Source of the DNA: Pontederia crassipes
Lineage: Eukaryota > Streptophyta > Magnoliopsida > Commelinales > Pontederiaceae
Direction of reading: 5' to 3'
DNA: 64,000 bases
Assembly (NCBI GenBank): GCA_030549335.1
Contig: CM060193.1
Coordinates: 48,007,891 to 48,071,890, forward strand
A model generated the notes under the pieces. The model had not been told where the DNA came from. It ran no database searches and saw only the letters and a list, made by a program, of their open reading frames with translations. Positions 1-11,215 of this stretch are shown here, in pieces. Each line of letters starts with the position of its first letter. The stretch's first letter is position 1. The translations under genes and the position numbers were made by a program.

Positions 1-722
1 AGCAGGGTTACTTACTTTCCATCTTATTGCTGCTTTCCCTTTGAGAGCCCACACTTGTACATGATTTTCACTTCACTGTGATATATATAGCTGGATGACA
101 ATCATAACCCTCGTGGTCATCCTTTTTTCTCCTAAAAAAAAAACAAACAGACCTTGATCAAGGGGTCTACATTGGATCGCCCAAGTGGTATGTGCATACT
201 TTGCTTCTCCTCGCCAGGAGATGTTCCATTCTTCCCATGGGTAATCAATGAAAAGGGTTCCACAGCCACTCCTTTACAATAAAAATTGTTATAAAATATT
301 TAAAATATGAAAATAAAGGTCTTTGCAACACTCGAGATGAATATGATCTTTTTGTATTGTAGCTCTTTCAAGGTTTCAGGCACAAATTTTCTAAGCTGTT
401 TTTTTTTTAGAAGAATTTTCTAAGCTGTTATGACCTGTGATATTTTGAATCAGCTGAGGGATCTTCTTGGGTTGAGTCACGACATGCTGTGATGACTTGC
501 TTCATTGTGCAACCAACCGTTATGGCCTGCAACAATGACAAGTTTGCTCAGAATTTGAACTCCAAAACTTTGAATTGATCCACATGCCTCCAGAAACGTG
601 AAATTTGCAAAATAACACTAACAACTGAGTATATGTTCATGTCTCTTATCAAGAACAAGAAGGCTGGCCATCATCCAGTCAGTCTTATCATCTATACCTA
701 TTTTACGACATGTCAGCTTTCA
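1..722. other. No gene recognised (possible intron)
   Basis: No open frame of convincing length or composition is visible on either strand. The stretch is moderately AT-rich and ends in a plausible splice acceptor (TTTCAG) at 717-722. It may be the last intron of a gene that begins upstream of the window. Confidence 0.3.
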
Positions 723-1215
723 GGATGCTGCATGTTGTGATTCAACGAATTGATGCACTCCGCCGAAGCTTTTTATGATGATATTTGGGTCCAGTTAGTT
801 GTGGATCACATCTGGTGGCTTGGAAGGACGTGCATAGACCAGTTACAGTGGGATCCAGGGCCTCAAAGCCCTCCTGACCAAGTGAGTGGTCCAGCTTATG
901 TTGGGCCAATGGGAAGACACGGTAAAATGTGCATGCTAAGGCTGCACCTTTTTATGCTAAGTATCAACACAAAGTCTTCAGTCTGACTTTTGGCGAAGCT
1001 TTAGAACAGGTGGACAGAATCAATGGCGACTGATCCCTTTTGCTTTCCTTTGGTCCATTGGGAACCAATGTAACCGGTGTAACTTTTTTTTGCGGAAGGG
1101 GGTAGATGCTATGTTGAAAATGTACTCGTTCCAGTGTAGCAAGGGTGAACGGGCGAGGTAACTTTGTTTTCATACACAAATATATGTAATATAACCAAAT
1201 TCCACATCAATAAAA
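723..1215 (+). other. Possible terminal exon and 3' UTR of an upstream gene
   Basis: After the acceptor-like TTTCAG, one frame reads a short peptide containing VIQRIDALRRSFL and stops at 773-775. A canonical AATAAA lies at 1209-1214, so this could be a final exon with a 440-nt 3' UTR. A separate ATG frame, 753-986, encodes 77 residues including DDIWVQLVVDHIWWLG; its composition looks protein-like but I do not recognise it, and no splice acceptor gives access to it from upstream. Only one of the two frames can be the real end. Transcript data are needed to choose. Confidence 0.3.
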
Positions 1216-1838
1216 TGGATGGCTACTCAGGGTAGACAACCATTACCTTGTCAAAAAAGAAAAATCTAGTGGTAGGTGAAGAATTTCTATGTTAATCAGA
1301 TTTTTTGTGCACGTATTTGTTCTTTGTGAAATACTTCAGAAAGATCCAACATAGTCAAGGCCTTTTAGAAATATGTAAACTCGTGTGTTAGTCTGTGTTT
1401 TATGAATAGATCATGTTGTACTTTACTTCTATAGTTTGCTACTATGAAATCTGAAAGGACCATTCCTATCTCTCGGTAGAACCTTTTACAGTTTCATTAT
1501 GAATAATGGCTCATGCCTCTAAAAAAAATGAATAATGGTTCATGTTCCTTCCTTCGTTTTTCTTTTGTTTATACTGAATTAACATCTATCTGAAATGTGC
1601 CTTCAAAAAGAAAATCCCTATCTGAAAGGTAGTTTTTCCTTTCCAATGTAACTATGTTTTCTTTCCATTCTGATGCTATCATTCTTAAGTGCAATATTGT
1701 AAATCGTGACAGAAGATGTTCCTCTATCTTCAGGATGTGCTCCTTCAACGTCGATTTTAATTTTAAGCTTATTCAGAGATCCATCAGTGATTTGATTTCA
1801 TGAATTTAAATTTTTCATGTGAAACTTTCTTAATAAAT

Positions 1839-2033
1839 TTAAACTCCGCCTATGTTTTATAGCCGGTCCCAAGCCCGGATAAAGGAGGAGGGTTGTGTTA
1901 GGCCCCGACAGTCAGCGTAAAATGCTGTCGAATCTTATGAACATGAATCAACGAATACTAATAGAGCGAAATGGCGTCGTATGATTCATGTAGCCGACCC
2001 CACCTAGTGGGATAAGGTTTTGTTGTTGTTGTT
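1839..2033 (+). mobile_element. SINE-like retroposon (Au-SINE type 3' end)
   Basis: A 195-bp insertion is bracketed by a perfect 18-bp direct repeat, GAAACTTTCTTAATAAAT, at 1821-1838 and 2034-2051. Its 3' end reads TAGCCGACCCCACCTAGTGG followed by GATAAGG and a TTG repeat. From memory this is the tail of Au-type plant SINEs. A long, perfect target duplication and a simple-repeat tail show LINE-driven retroposition. I see no good tRNA A or B box at the 5' end, so it could be a 5'-truncated copy or a LINE tail. It lies in the presumed intron before the 2474 exon. Confidence 0.7.
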
Positions 2034-2473
2034 GAAACTTTCTTAATAAATAATCACTTTCAGCTCAGTTGTTTTGTATCTGCATGTACTCTAGAGTAGT
2101 TTCTCTGGTTAATGACATTTCACTTATGTGTTTGAATCAATGGGACACCTGAATTAAATTTACAACATATGAACATAGATGTGACTATAGGTCGAAGTGA
2201 TGGTATCTTGTGTTATCCTAGTACCTAAACAAACAGAAATTAAAAAGCGGCTGGTGTAAGCTGAGGGCGCTGCATGTTGATTTCATCCTCCTAGTGTGAT
2301 ATCATACACCATGCCAGAGGAAATGCATTGAGATTTTTGAATGTGCACATGTTTACCTCACATTGTTTATATTGCTTGCTCAAAACATGTATCTTGTGTA
2401 TATTAAAGTTCTTTGAAAAAAATGCTGATCTGGATTTACTTCTGATCATTGACATTGGAATTCCACGATACAG

Positions 2474-2824
2474 TTGTCGGCTCTTCAGACGGAAGTAGAG
2501 GAGGCAAGACAAGCAGTTTTGGAGTCAGAAAGCAAGCTCAAATTCAAAGAGGAGATTGCAGCTGCAGCTATGGCTGCTAGAGAGGCTGCCGAGAAATCAT
2601 TGAAGCTGGCTGATTTGAGATCCACGAGGATGAGGGAGAGACTGGAGGAGCTTACTCGCCAGCTTGAAGAATCTGACAATCGTAATGATCATCTCAGGAA
2701 CCAAAACAGTTATCGATACATGTGCTGGCCATGGGAGTGGCTTGGTTTAAACTTCGTAAGATATCACCAGGCGGAAATACAACAAAGTAACAATGAAATG
2801 GAGCTTTCAGAACCCCTTATGTAA
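2474..2824 (+). CDS. Last exon of a plant coiled-coil protein
   Basis: The exon opens directly after the splice acceptor TACAG at 2469-2473 and stays open for 116 codons to a TAA at 2822-2824. Residues 1-75 are strongly charged and helical, with heptad-like spacing (QTEVEEARQAVLESESKLK, RMRERLEELTRQLEES) and an alanine-rich stretch, which marks a coiled coil. The C-terminus changes to an aromatic patch, YMCWPWEWLGL, and ends in an acidic EMELSEPLM tail. A poly(A) signal AATAAA at 3299-3304 fits a 3' UTR of about 480 nt. Earlier exons must lie further upstream, probably outside the window. I do not recognise the family with certainty; the patch and tail may be a peripheral membrane or partner-binding motif, which is inference. 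Confidence 0.65.
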   Translation: MSALQTEVEEARQAVLESESKLKFKEEIAAAAMAAREAAEKSLKLADLRSTRMRERLEELTRQLEESDNRNDHLRNQNSYRYMCWPWEWLGLNFVRYHQAEIQQSNNEMELSEPLM

Positions 2825-3309
2825 ACAACACCTGTACTGCACAGGCAAAATAGTTGTTGTAATATAGAGGAAAGGTTTTCTCATTCGTTTGTCAAAAGGT
2901 TTGTATCTCGTCCTTCTGTGGAATGATTCAAGTGCTTCTTCATTGACAAAGAGAATTTATAAACGTAGATAAAATATTCATCCCCTCCCCCTCATTCTTC
3001 TGCTTCTTCATTCTCTTGGTGTATGCTCATGAAATTGATTTACTTCTGTGCCAACCTTTATCATATTAGATACATCATGCATCATAATTCTATTGAAATG
3101 CAAATTGTAATATATTTCTGCATCTATATTTTGTTCCGTTATGACATCTGAGCAAAGTTCTGATCCTTTTCAGGTGATAGTTCATGCTGGTTTTACAAAA
3201 TTTTGCATGTGCCTCTCTGCAATCCGATCTCTGCTTTGTAATCTTAAGTATACTTTCGCAATAAGTGATTCTTGGTTATTTGTTTACAGTAGAATATGAA
3301 TAAAGTGAA

Positions 3310-5430
3310 GTTTGTTGACTTTCAGCATCATTTGGCAAGACAATGATGGCGTAGGGAACGAGGTAACCTACTAATTGAAGCTAATGCCATCTCTTGTTCG
3401 AATGTAAAGTTCACACATGCATACTAAACGCATATATTATGTAATCACTTTTTTTTGGGTTAAATGTCTCTATCAAGCATCGAACCCGGAGATTAAATTT
3501 GACACATGTAACTTTATTAAAGACTTATTAGTGATATAATAGTGGGAAAACATACGCTAGAAGTAATCTTAAAACTGCTTCATGAATGAATCAGAATCAC
3601 GAGAGGCATCATGCAATTTGGGGGAATCGCCAGTTGGACTGTACACCTAGTTGGTTATAAAGTTGAGAATCCCTTTCAATTCATGAAATCCACGTGGAAC
3701 GCTTTGCTTCTTGCTTGGGGAGGCATAACATGATGTCATGTCACCTTATAGTATATTATCCAATATCTATTATTTAATAGTGCGATTTTTATCTTATTTA
3801 GTTATTAATTATACTTCAAACCCAATAGCATGATTTTATCCTATTTAATATTCAATTTATTTGCTCTGATCGATGTATAAATATATAATATAACGGTTGG
3901 TGGTTCTTTTCTTTATTTTGATTTCTGAAATGTATAAATGTTAACAACCAATATTAAGACCTTCGAGTTTGGTTTAAGCTTGAAACATTCAATGTCATTT
4001 GTGTAACACTCCGATTTTTTCTAAATAAAATTAATTTTCATAATTAATTAAATGTAAAACTTAATTACTTATCAACAATAATTAAATTAAAATTTGAAAA
4101 GAAATAAAAGTATAGTCAGATAAGGAATAGTAAAAAGAGAAAAGATAAATCATAGTTGGAATAGGAATAGGGTTTTGGATTAAAATTACGGATTTAATTT
4201 TAAATTTGAATATAATCACGAGAGTTAAAATAGGTGTTTTAAATTTAAAATATTCAAACGATAAAATAATATTATTTTATTCTAAAAATCCATGAAAATA
4301 AATGGATATTTAAGTTTTAAGAGCGATAGAATAAATAAAAGATAATTATAAGAGAAATAGGGATCAAGTTGAAGTAAGATTGGACTAGGACTTCTAATGA
4401 GACTTAAATTATGAGTTTATAAGTTTAAAATATTCAAGAATAAAATAATAATAAATTATGATTGATGCATATATGTACACCTAAATATCAAACTGTTATA
4501 TTAACTCATAACTACCTTTAAAAGCTCAAAATTTCTATATGATGAATGCTATATTGAAATTGAAGAAAATAATAATCTAAAAAATAAGAAATCTTGACCT
4601 ATCTTTAATTGATAGGAGATATTGTCCTTGTACCCATAAAAGTATGTGTGCTTCAATTCAAGCAATTGTCTTTAGATCCGCATGGTGTGCACTTAAGGTG
4701 CTCGTTGTGAAGTAATTGATGTGCAAAATAATCATTTAAGTCCTATCTAATCAATTGTGATGTTCATGATATAATTTCTCAATTAACATAAAATAAAAGA
4801 TATATAAGTCAAACATTGTGAAGTATAAAATTTAATTTCTATTGATCATATTGTATTGAAAGTAAATACATCATATAATTTTATGTATCAATTCTTTTTT
4901 AATTTACACCTCCATATGCTTGAACATTTTTTTCTTTTTACTTCTTTGGGTTATTTTTCCATATTCTTTTTTAATTTACTTATTTGGGACAAGGAAGGGA
5001 ATGACATAAAAAAGGAAAATAAAGACAAAGAATATCAAGAACCTAAGAGGTATATAAAGAGATTCAACTCCTCCTTCCCTCTTAATGTTTGTCTGATTGG
5101 ATTGATAGCACCAAAAACAAACTTTTTTCTTAGAGGAGAAATTGATGAAGATGCATATGACAATAATGCATTAGCATCGATGATTATATTATGATAATTT
5201 TTTAATAGTTATGGATGTCCATGAATTGCTTCCCTTTTTTTTGTTATGATTAGGTCATAGGACTAGGAATGTTACTAATGTATAGAACTTTGTCCAAAAT
5301 CTATGCAAGATTTCTATAATCGTATGTAAAACTCTTAACTGCTATCATTTTATGGTTGTGATATATGTGGAGTGGGTCTAGAAAATATTTCAATCTCGCT
5401 CGCGGTCACAAAACAAACTTTCATGAACAT
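3310..5430. other. AT-rich intergenic DNA with an LTR-like start
   Basis: No gene is recognisable. At 4002 the sequence TGTAACACTCCGA resembles the 5' terminus of many Ty3/gypsy LTRs, but I cannot find a matching end, so at most it is an eroded fossil. An open frame at 4856-5194 (112 codons) has a Phe/Lys-rich composition typical of AT-rich noncoding DNA. Confidence 0.4.
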
Positions 5431-5433
5431 GAT

Positions 5434-5454
5434 GGGGGGGGGGGGGGGGGGGGG
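5434..5454 (+). repeat. Poly-G tract
   Basis: An uninterrupted run of about 21 G residues lies directly at the left edge of the MULE-like element. Homopolymers of this length are prone to assembly error, so the exact length is uncertain. Confidence 0.9.
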
Positions 5455-6117
5455 TAAATTACACGATGATATTTATCTTTTTCTCTAACTTTAATTTGTA
5501 ATTTATCCACCTAACAGATGATAATAGATTGTTTAGTTGCGTTATTGATGTGTCATAATGAAAAAATAATAAAATAATATAAACATATAATAAACTAATA
5601 TAAAAAATAAAAAAGGTGGAAGCCACTCCTATCGGAGCCAAAGGAAGGACGATGGTCGCCCAGGGGAGAGGGAAGCTGCCCCCTCCCTTCTCCTCTCTGA
5701 CAGCATAAGAGAGGAGTCCCTTGCGATGTAGAAGGGGAAGAGGCGACCACCCATTCCCCTCTTCTTTGCGTGTTAGAGAGAAGAGGGGAGGGGAATGATC
5801 GCCCCCTCCCCCTCTATGCGTGCGACGTAGATGGGGAGGGAGAGGTGGATGGCCGCTCCCTTCTTTCGATTCGGACAAGGGGCAAAAATCATAAAATTAT
5901 CATCTTTTTTTTTATCAATTTATTATACTATTTTTTATTGCCTCACATGTGCAATGTAATTAATAAATTGACTATCACCAGTTAAGAGGACAATACTCAT
6001 AAAAAATTAAAACTTTGAAAATAATTTAGTTATAAATTAAAGTTAGATGGACGAATAATTATTCCGTCCAAACTTAGAGGACGATTTATAAAATTTATGA
6101 TTTATATAATTTACGGA
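5452..6117. mobile_element. Non-autonomous MULE-like element with long terminal inverted repeats
   Basis: The left end begins GGGGTAAATTACAC, and the right end read on the minus strand begins GTAAATTATATAAATC. Imperfect inversion continues for about 100-150 bp, sharing segments such as TAACTTTAATTT. Long TIRs of this type with a GGTAAATT start are typical of Mutator-like elements. The GC-rich core at 5610-5880 contrasts sharply with the AT-rich arms and may be captured host DNA, but no peptide is recognisable. I see no clean 9-bp target duplication, partly because the poly-G tract obscures the left flank. Confidence 0.5.
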
Positions 6118-6631
6118 GACGATGGTGTCAACTTTGTATCATGTTGTGAGCATATGAGCGAAAGTTTGGAGAAAATTTACTCTCGCTCATCATGAATGAT
6201 CCCTTTTGCAGCCGTGAATTAGAGTTCACCGTCGACGTATATTCGTGAAGAATCTTAATGAGCGTGAAAAATCATAATATCTTATAAAGCATTACGTAAT
6301 TTATTTTATATCAGTTGGCCTACATCAATTTAGGAGTTATGTTACTATATCATAATTACTTTTATGATATTAAGTCGTCTACATATTAAAATAAAGATAT
6401 TTAACTAGATAAATATTATTACTTTATTAATAAAAATCAACTGCCGTCATAAAGTAAAGGGACCTCGTAGGCCTAAATGCCCTTTTCATCTTATAAAGTT
6501 TACTTCTATATTCTATTATAAGTCGCCTCTCTCAATCAACCCCCCAAAAATCTTAGCTCCCTTCCCCCGCTCTCGTGCTCTCTTTCTCTGTTCTCACATC
6601 CGGCTGCAAGAATCTTTCACAGGTTTCCAAG
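6118..6631 (+). promoter_or_regulatory. Promoter and 5' UTR exon of the ELF4-like gene
   Basis: The region between the MULE-like element and the gene has TATA-like boxes (TTATAAAG near 6491, ATTATAAG near 6515), then a pyrimidine-rich leader at 6540-6631 ending in a consensus donor (CAAG|GTACAA). An AATATCT motif at 6276-6282 matches the core of the evening element, the cis-element used by CCA1/LHY on evening-phased clock genes including ELF4. One short match can arise by chance, so circadian regulation is inferred from the family. Confidence 0.45.
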
Positions 6632-6911
6632 GTACAAATTAAGTCGGCGTGATTCTTCTTCTTCTTCTTCTTCTTCTTCTTCTTCCCATAATCTTCACGA
6701 GAGGCATATTTTGCTTCATTTCATGCGTCAATATATGTGTATATATATTGTCAGGACTGCCTTAACACTACACATGCAAGAACACACTAATCCAGCTATG
6801 ATACTCAAAACTATGTTTCGCCACTTACAGAAACAATGTCACATGAACTGTCTCATAACTGTGGATTGGAACACCCCCAGCGTCACTGTGCTCTGTTCCT
6901 TCTTTTTGCAG
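6632..6911 (+). other. Intron in the 5' UTR of the ELF4-like gene
   Basis: The donor GTACAA at 6632 and the acceptor TTTTTGCAG ending at 6911 bound a 280-bp intron before the start codon. It contains a CTT microsatellite at about 6653-6685. The second 5' UTR exon runs 6912-6958 and leads into the ATG at 6959. Confidence 0.6.
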
Positions 6912-6958
6912 GATTCCGTGGAGATCCCAAATACTGAGAAAGATTTGTGAGTTTGCGC

Positions 6959-7285
6959 ATGGAGGAGGACGCCTTCGCGAGCCTCGGGAACGGAACCCGA
7001 GTGGACGGCAAGGTGTTCCAGTCGTTCCAGAAGAACTTCGTCCAGGTTCAGAGCATCCTTGACCAGAACAGGCTGCTGATCAACGAGATCAACCAGAACC
7101 ACGAGTCCAAGATCCCCAACAACCTCACCCGCAACGTCGGCCTGATCAGGGAGCTCAACAACAACATCCGGCGCGTCGTCAGGCTCTACGGCGATCTGTC
7201 CGCCTCCTTCGCCAAGTCCATGGAGGCCTCGTCGGAGGTGGACTCCGAGGGGAGGTCAGGGCAAAAGCGGGTCAGGCCTGGTTAA
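6959..7285 (+). CDS. EFL: EARLY FLOWERING 4-like protein (ELF4 family)
   Basis: This encodes a 108-residue intact protein from the ATG at 6959. Residues about 15-90 form the conserved ELF4 (DUF1313) helical domain, with the diagnostic stretches VQSILDQNRLLINEINQNHE and NVGLIRELNNNIRRV. The tail is Ser/Glu-rich and ends in basic residues (KRVRPG). In Arabidopsis, ELF4 joins ELF3 and LUX in the evening complex, a nuclear repressor of clock and growth genes; ELF4-LIKE paralogues are less well known. The sequence looks closer to the ELF4-LIKE 2-4 type than to ELF4 itself. Length and single coding exon match the family. Third codon positions are strongly G/C, unlike the surroundings, as in many monocot genes. 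Confidence 0.93.
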   Translation: MEEDAFASLGNGTRVDGKVFQSFQKNFVQVQSILDQNRLLINEINQNHESKIPNNLTRNVGLIRELNNNIRRVVRLYGDLSASFAKSMEASSEVDSEGRSGQKRVRPG

Positions 7286-7751
7286 TGTCCCCCCTCCCCC
7301 CCTCTGCGGCATTGCTGCTGCAAGTGAGCTTTTTTTTTTTTCTTGCATTGTGGGATTCTTTTCTAGAGCAAGAAGAGCAGTCCTTGAATCCTTGGAATAA
7401 GTAACATGTCTGTGGTACCTCCTGAGCTTAATTGTAGTTTCTTTAGATTACATTGATTACGGTTTACTTGTGCCTCATGCTCTCTTTTCTCCACGATCAA
7501 AGTCTCTGCCTCTCCTTTCTGCGTGAGTCCAGACGGATGTCTGCCACTTTGATGCACAACTTGTGATGTTCTTTTGTTTGTTCAAGCAACCTTTTGCAGG
7601 GTCGTTTAGTTCTTCCCAATCATACATGGCATTGTGTAGTAGGCTACACAATCTCATGGTACTGTGACCAAGCTTTTCACTTCATGAGCGATGTTTAATT
7701 GTATTGCCTGTGTGTGAATCTTCTTTTTGCTTTCTGGGGCTTTGATTTGTT

Positions 7752-7817
<66 letters not shown>

Positions 7818-8100
7818 TGAGGAGTTGGTGCTGCGGAAGAGGACAAGGGAACATGAAGGATTCCATGTTCTGTCATCGTTCAGATGTCAGGCAAAGGTGG
7901 TTAATTTGGGACCAGTCAGATCTCCTTTTTTCTTCTTCCCTGAAATCTTTGCTTCTTGGCTGCTGCTCGAATGCTCCAGACTCCATAGCGGCCAATGTGA
8001 CTACTGACGGATCGATTGAGCTCTACTTTTCCGAAAGTTGGAACTCGGAAGATAAATCATTAATTCATGCAGGTGTTCATCCAACAAAAATAAAATGATT
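7286..8100 (+). other. 3' UTR and downstream DNA of the ELF4-like gene
   Basis: There is no further reading frame of interest. Open frames crossing 7700-8100 owe their length to a GA microsatellite. An AATAAA at 8089-8094 is the only canonical poly(A) signal noticed; an 800-nt 3' UTR would be long for this family, so an earlier non-canonical site may be used. Confidence 0.45.
7754..7815 (+). repeat. (GA)n microsatellite
   Basis: About 31 uninterrupted GA units lie downstream of the ELF4-like coding region. The tract is long enough to be highly polymorphic. GAGA tracts can bind plant BBR/BPC factors; any such role here is speculation. Confidence 0.95.
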
Positions 8101-8189
8101 CTAACACTTTTAAAATATTTACGTCGGATTTTCGGACGCTTGTTCAAGAACGATGTCTGATATGCTGCATGATTGAAATTCTTTTAAAC

Positions 8190-10171
8190 GTGCGAAAGTG
8201 CAACGAGAAAAAAATAAAAAAATATCAGTTTTAATTCTCTATCCATTACTCCACCATAACACAATGATATGTATCCCATCTTCACCACAAAATTTGGGAT
8301 TTTAAAGATTGAAACTCCCACTTTTTTACTCATTAAGACTCACAAACTCCATTCTTTTTCCCCTCTCTCATTTTCTTCTTCATTTTTGTCTGGTTTCACA
8401 ATTTAGCTCGGCTAGAGAAAGAAGGGGCCAAGGAGAACGAAGGAGAAACAATTGAGACATCATCCCTTGAAGATCCAACCAAAAATCGTCCAAAGAGGTA
8501 TATAATTTGGGATCAAGTCATGGGGTAATTTTCTGAAGATCTTGCATATTTGAAGAACTAGGCTAAGCTTAAGATCCATACTAGAAGGGATAGTAATCAT
8601 GCCTTATCAATTTATGAAGCTTTATGATATGATCTCCCCTTGATATGTGATAATATGCAAATGATTTGCACAGACCATATATTTTACTTGATGATTGATA
8701 GGATTATTGATATATGCTTAGGTAGTAGAAGAAGGATTCTTGTAGGCCATTGATCTGAGAATTTGTTTATGTAAAAGTTATGAAATGCATCCTGAAATTT
8801 GAATCATTTCTATGCATGATTACAAGAAATATGCAAATCTATTTATACAAAAGTGTATGATGAAAATGATCATGATGAGAATTGTATTAATGTCTCCCTC
8901 TAAACCATACCATATGTTAGTAGAATGTTTGTTCAGGATATGGTTGTGTTTGAATTGAAAACTGACTAAAAAGCCTACGACTCTAATGACTGAAACGGAC
9001 GATCGATCCTCTTTTGGGCGTCCGAATATTCTAGCAAGAGTATAATGACTACCATATTGGACATCCAAACTAAAATTGATGAGACATGAATCCGGTAACG
9101 AGTACCAGATCGAATGATGATCCTAGATCGGGCGAGCGATCTAGAATGTCAAAATCGAAATATAATCCTATGGTGATCGGTCACCCACTTTGGTCGATCG
9201 AGGATCACATACTAGTTCTATAGGACAATTTCGAATGTGTGAAACTCTCGACCAAAAGTCCATGAACCTGGCATGTGCGATAACGAACGATCATGGACCT
9301 ATCGTCTGTACACGGCGTTGGAATCGTCAAAAGATGAATCTAGAATGGATGTCTGAATACGTATCGGATGACCAATGAATATAGATAAAATAGACGTCTG
9401 AATCGACATCCGAACACCTATCGGACTGACCCACCATGGTCTAGGTAGATATACACTTATGTATTTACAATGATATTTTCTAAAAGTGAAGAGCCCTTCT
9501 AACTCATGGATAAAATGAAATGAAATGAATGACTAAAGATGAATGAAAAGAATATGAATATGAATATGAAATGGAATGAAATAATGATGCATTTCTAAGT
9601 GAAAGATGGCATGAAATCAATATGAATAAGACATGTACTTTGTTACTATTATTCCCATGATTATATGGTCCTCTTGAACTATACTTCTACCTATTTAATA
9701 TGTTTGCTTCATGCATATACCAATGGATCATCCTTATGATCTATTATGAATTCTTACTTAGCTTTATGCTAATGATTGGGCTACTTACGAGCCAGGTTCA
9801 TGTGATCCTCGTAGGTACATAAGATGCTTACGAGCCAGGTTCATGTGTGTAACAACTTCAGTTCGGGTGGCATGTGTACTTATGATAGAGTTTAATTAGA
9901 TTAAGTCTTTTTATATTATTGAGTTGTATGTGGAGATGATATATGGATATGTATTATGGCATGAAATTTATATGCCTTTGTGATGTTGGATATGATGATG
10001 CACTCTTTTATTTTATTTTATTACTTCCGCATTTTATTAGTTAATTATTGTAATATTTTATTTTAAAGTCTTCCTCTTATGTGTCACCCTTATTGAATAT
10101 TTGGGTCAACAAAAGGGTAAAAGAAGTATCGAACTGAGAGGAGATTTCCCACGTGATGGGTTGGGGCGTTA
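8190..10171 (+). mobile_element. Ty3/gypsy LTR-like fossil (left boundary uncertain)
   Basis: The segment ends in GGGGCGTTATA, close to the usual gypsy LTR terminus, and is followed directly by gag-like sequence. Inside are a direct repeat (CTTACGAGCCAGGTTCATGT at about 9786 and 9830) and a long stretch with no cellular coding. The left end is not sharp; my estimate rests on length and on the end of the ELF4-like gene's flank. It is an old, broken copy. Confidence 0.4.
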
Positions 10172-11215
10172 TAGGACATGGGGCGCGAATGTGGAGGTCG
10201 TCGTGTTGCGGATACCCAAGATATAGTTGCTGATGGACTTGCTTCGAGGAGTCAAGATGGAGAGGATGAGCTCCTTCCCACCTGTCCAGCAGCAAGAGCT
10301 TCCACCACCTTCGCACTAGCAGTCTTACTCCATTATGTTGGACCAGGTCCCACCTCCTCCTCCACCAGCAGGACATTCCACAGGGAAGGACACCGTTCAG
10401 GCCTTCCTGAAGCTGCAACCGCTTCAATTCAAAGGGTCAGTAGATTACGACGAGGTGATCTGCTAGATCAATTCGATGGAGCGCATTTTAGACTTGCACA
10501 ATGCACAGAGGATCGTAAGATCCTCTATGCTATTCATTTGCTGACTGATTGAGCTAGGGTCTGGTGGAAGATGATGTTAGACACCAAATTTAGGAACCAA
10601 GAGGTGGTTCCATGGACAATCTTCAAGGAGGTGTTTTAGGCCCAATATACTCGTGCCTATAAAAGGAAGGAGAGGAAGGATGAGTTGCAGAATTTGCGGC
10701 AAGGTAATATGATTGTGGCTGAGTACTATGCCAGGTTCATCCAACTGGAGAGTTACAATAGGGAGTATATGGATGAGTCTAACCAAGCCGAGCAGTTCCT
10801 CGATGGACCTTACCCCACCATCCGAGAGAGGCTATCCTAGGAGCTAACTTGGACCTGCATGGGATTGTTCGCTTTGCGAACAGGATCGAGCGAGAGATCT
10901 GAGAGCGATAGGAAAAGATGAAGAAGGAATTGACGTGGCCAGCTAATCAAGCCAAACCAAAATGGGAGGATCGTTGCACAATATGGAGAGATGCTCGTTG
11001 TGACCCACCTCCATCACCCATACCAGCAACAACAACGCGAGGCTTCTCGCCAACCTTATCCAGCACCACATGTGAAGTAAAGAAAATATAATAAGGAAAT
11101 TTAAATGAATGAAAACTATATACTAAAGGATGAATATGAATTGCAGCTACAACTACAAAAATAGGCACCAGCTCCACTGCCACCACGTCAGTATCAAAGG
11201 GTTTCGAACTATGCT
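10172..11215 (+). mobile_element. Ty3/gypsy gag fossil
   Basis: Translated pieces match the Retrotrans_gag region of plant gypsy elements, for example LRQGNMIVAEYYARFIQLE, with the surrounding pattern of a capsid domain. The element is clearly broken, with several breaks, and ends where a minus-strand LTR begins. It is a fossil of considerable age. Confidence 0.65.

Noticed and set aside
4856-5194. 112-codon plus-strand frame
   Set aside because: Phe/Lys/Asn-rich composition typical of AT-rich DNA; no splice context, promoter or motif seen.
7699-8098. Open frames of 102 and 123 codons across 7.7-8.1 kb
   Set aside because: Their length comes from the GA microsatellite, read as Arg-Glu repeats; no conserved residues lie outside it.
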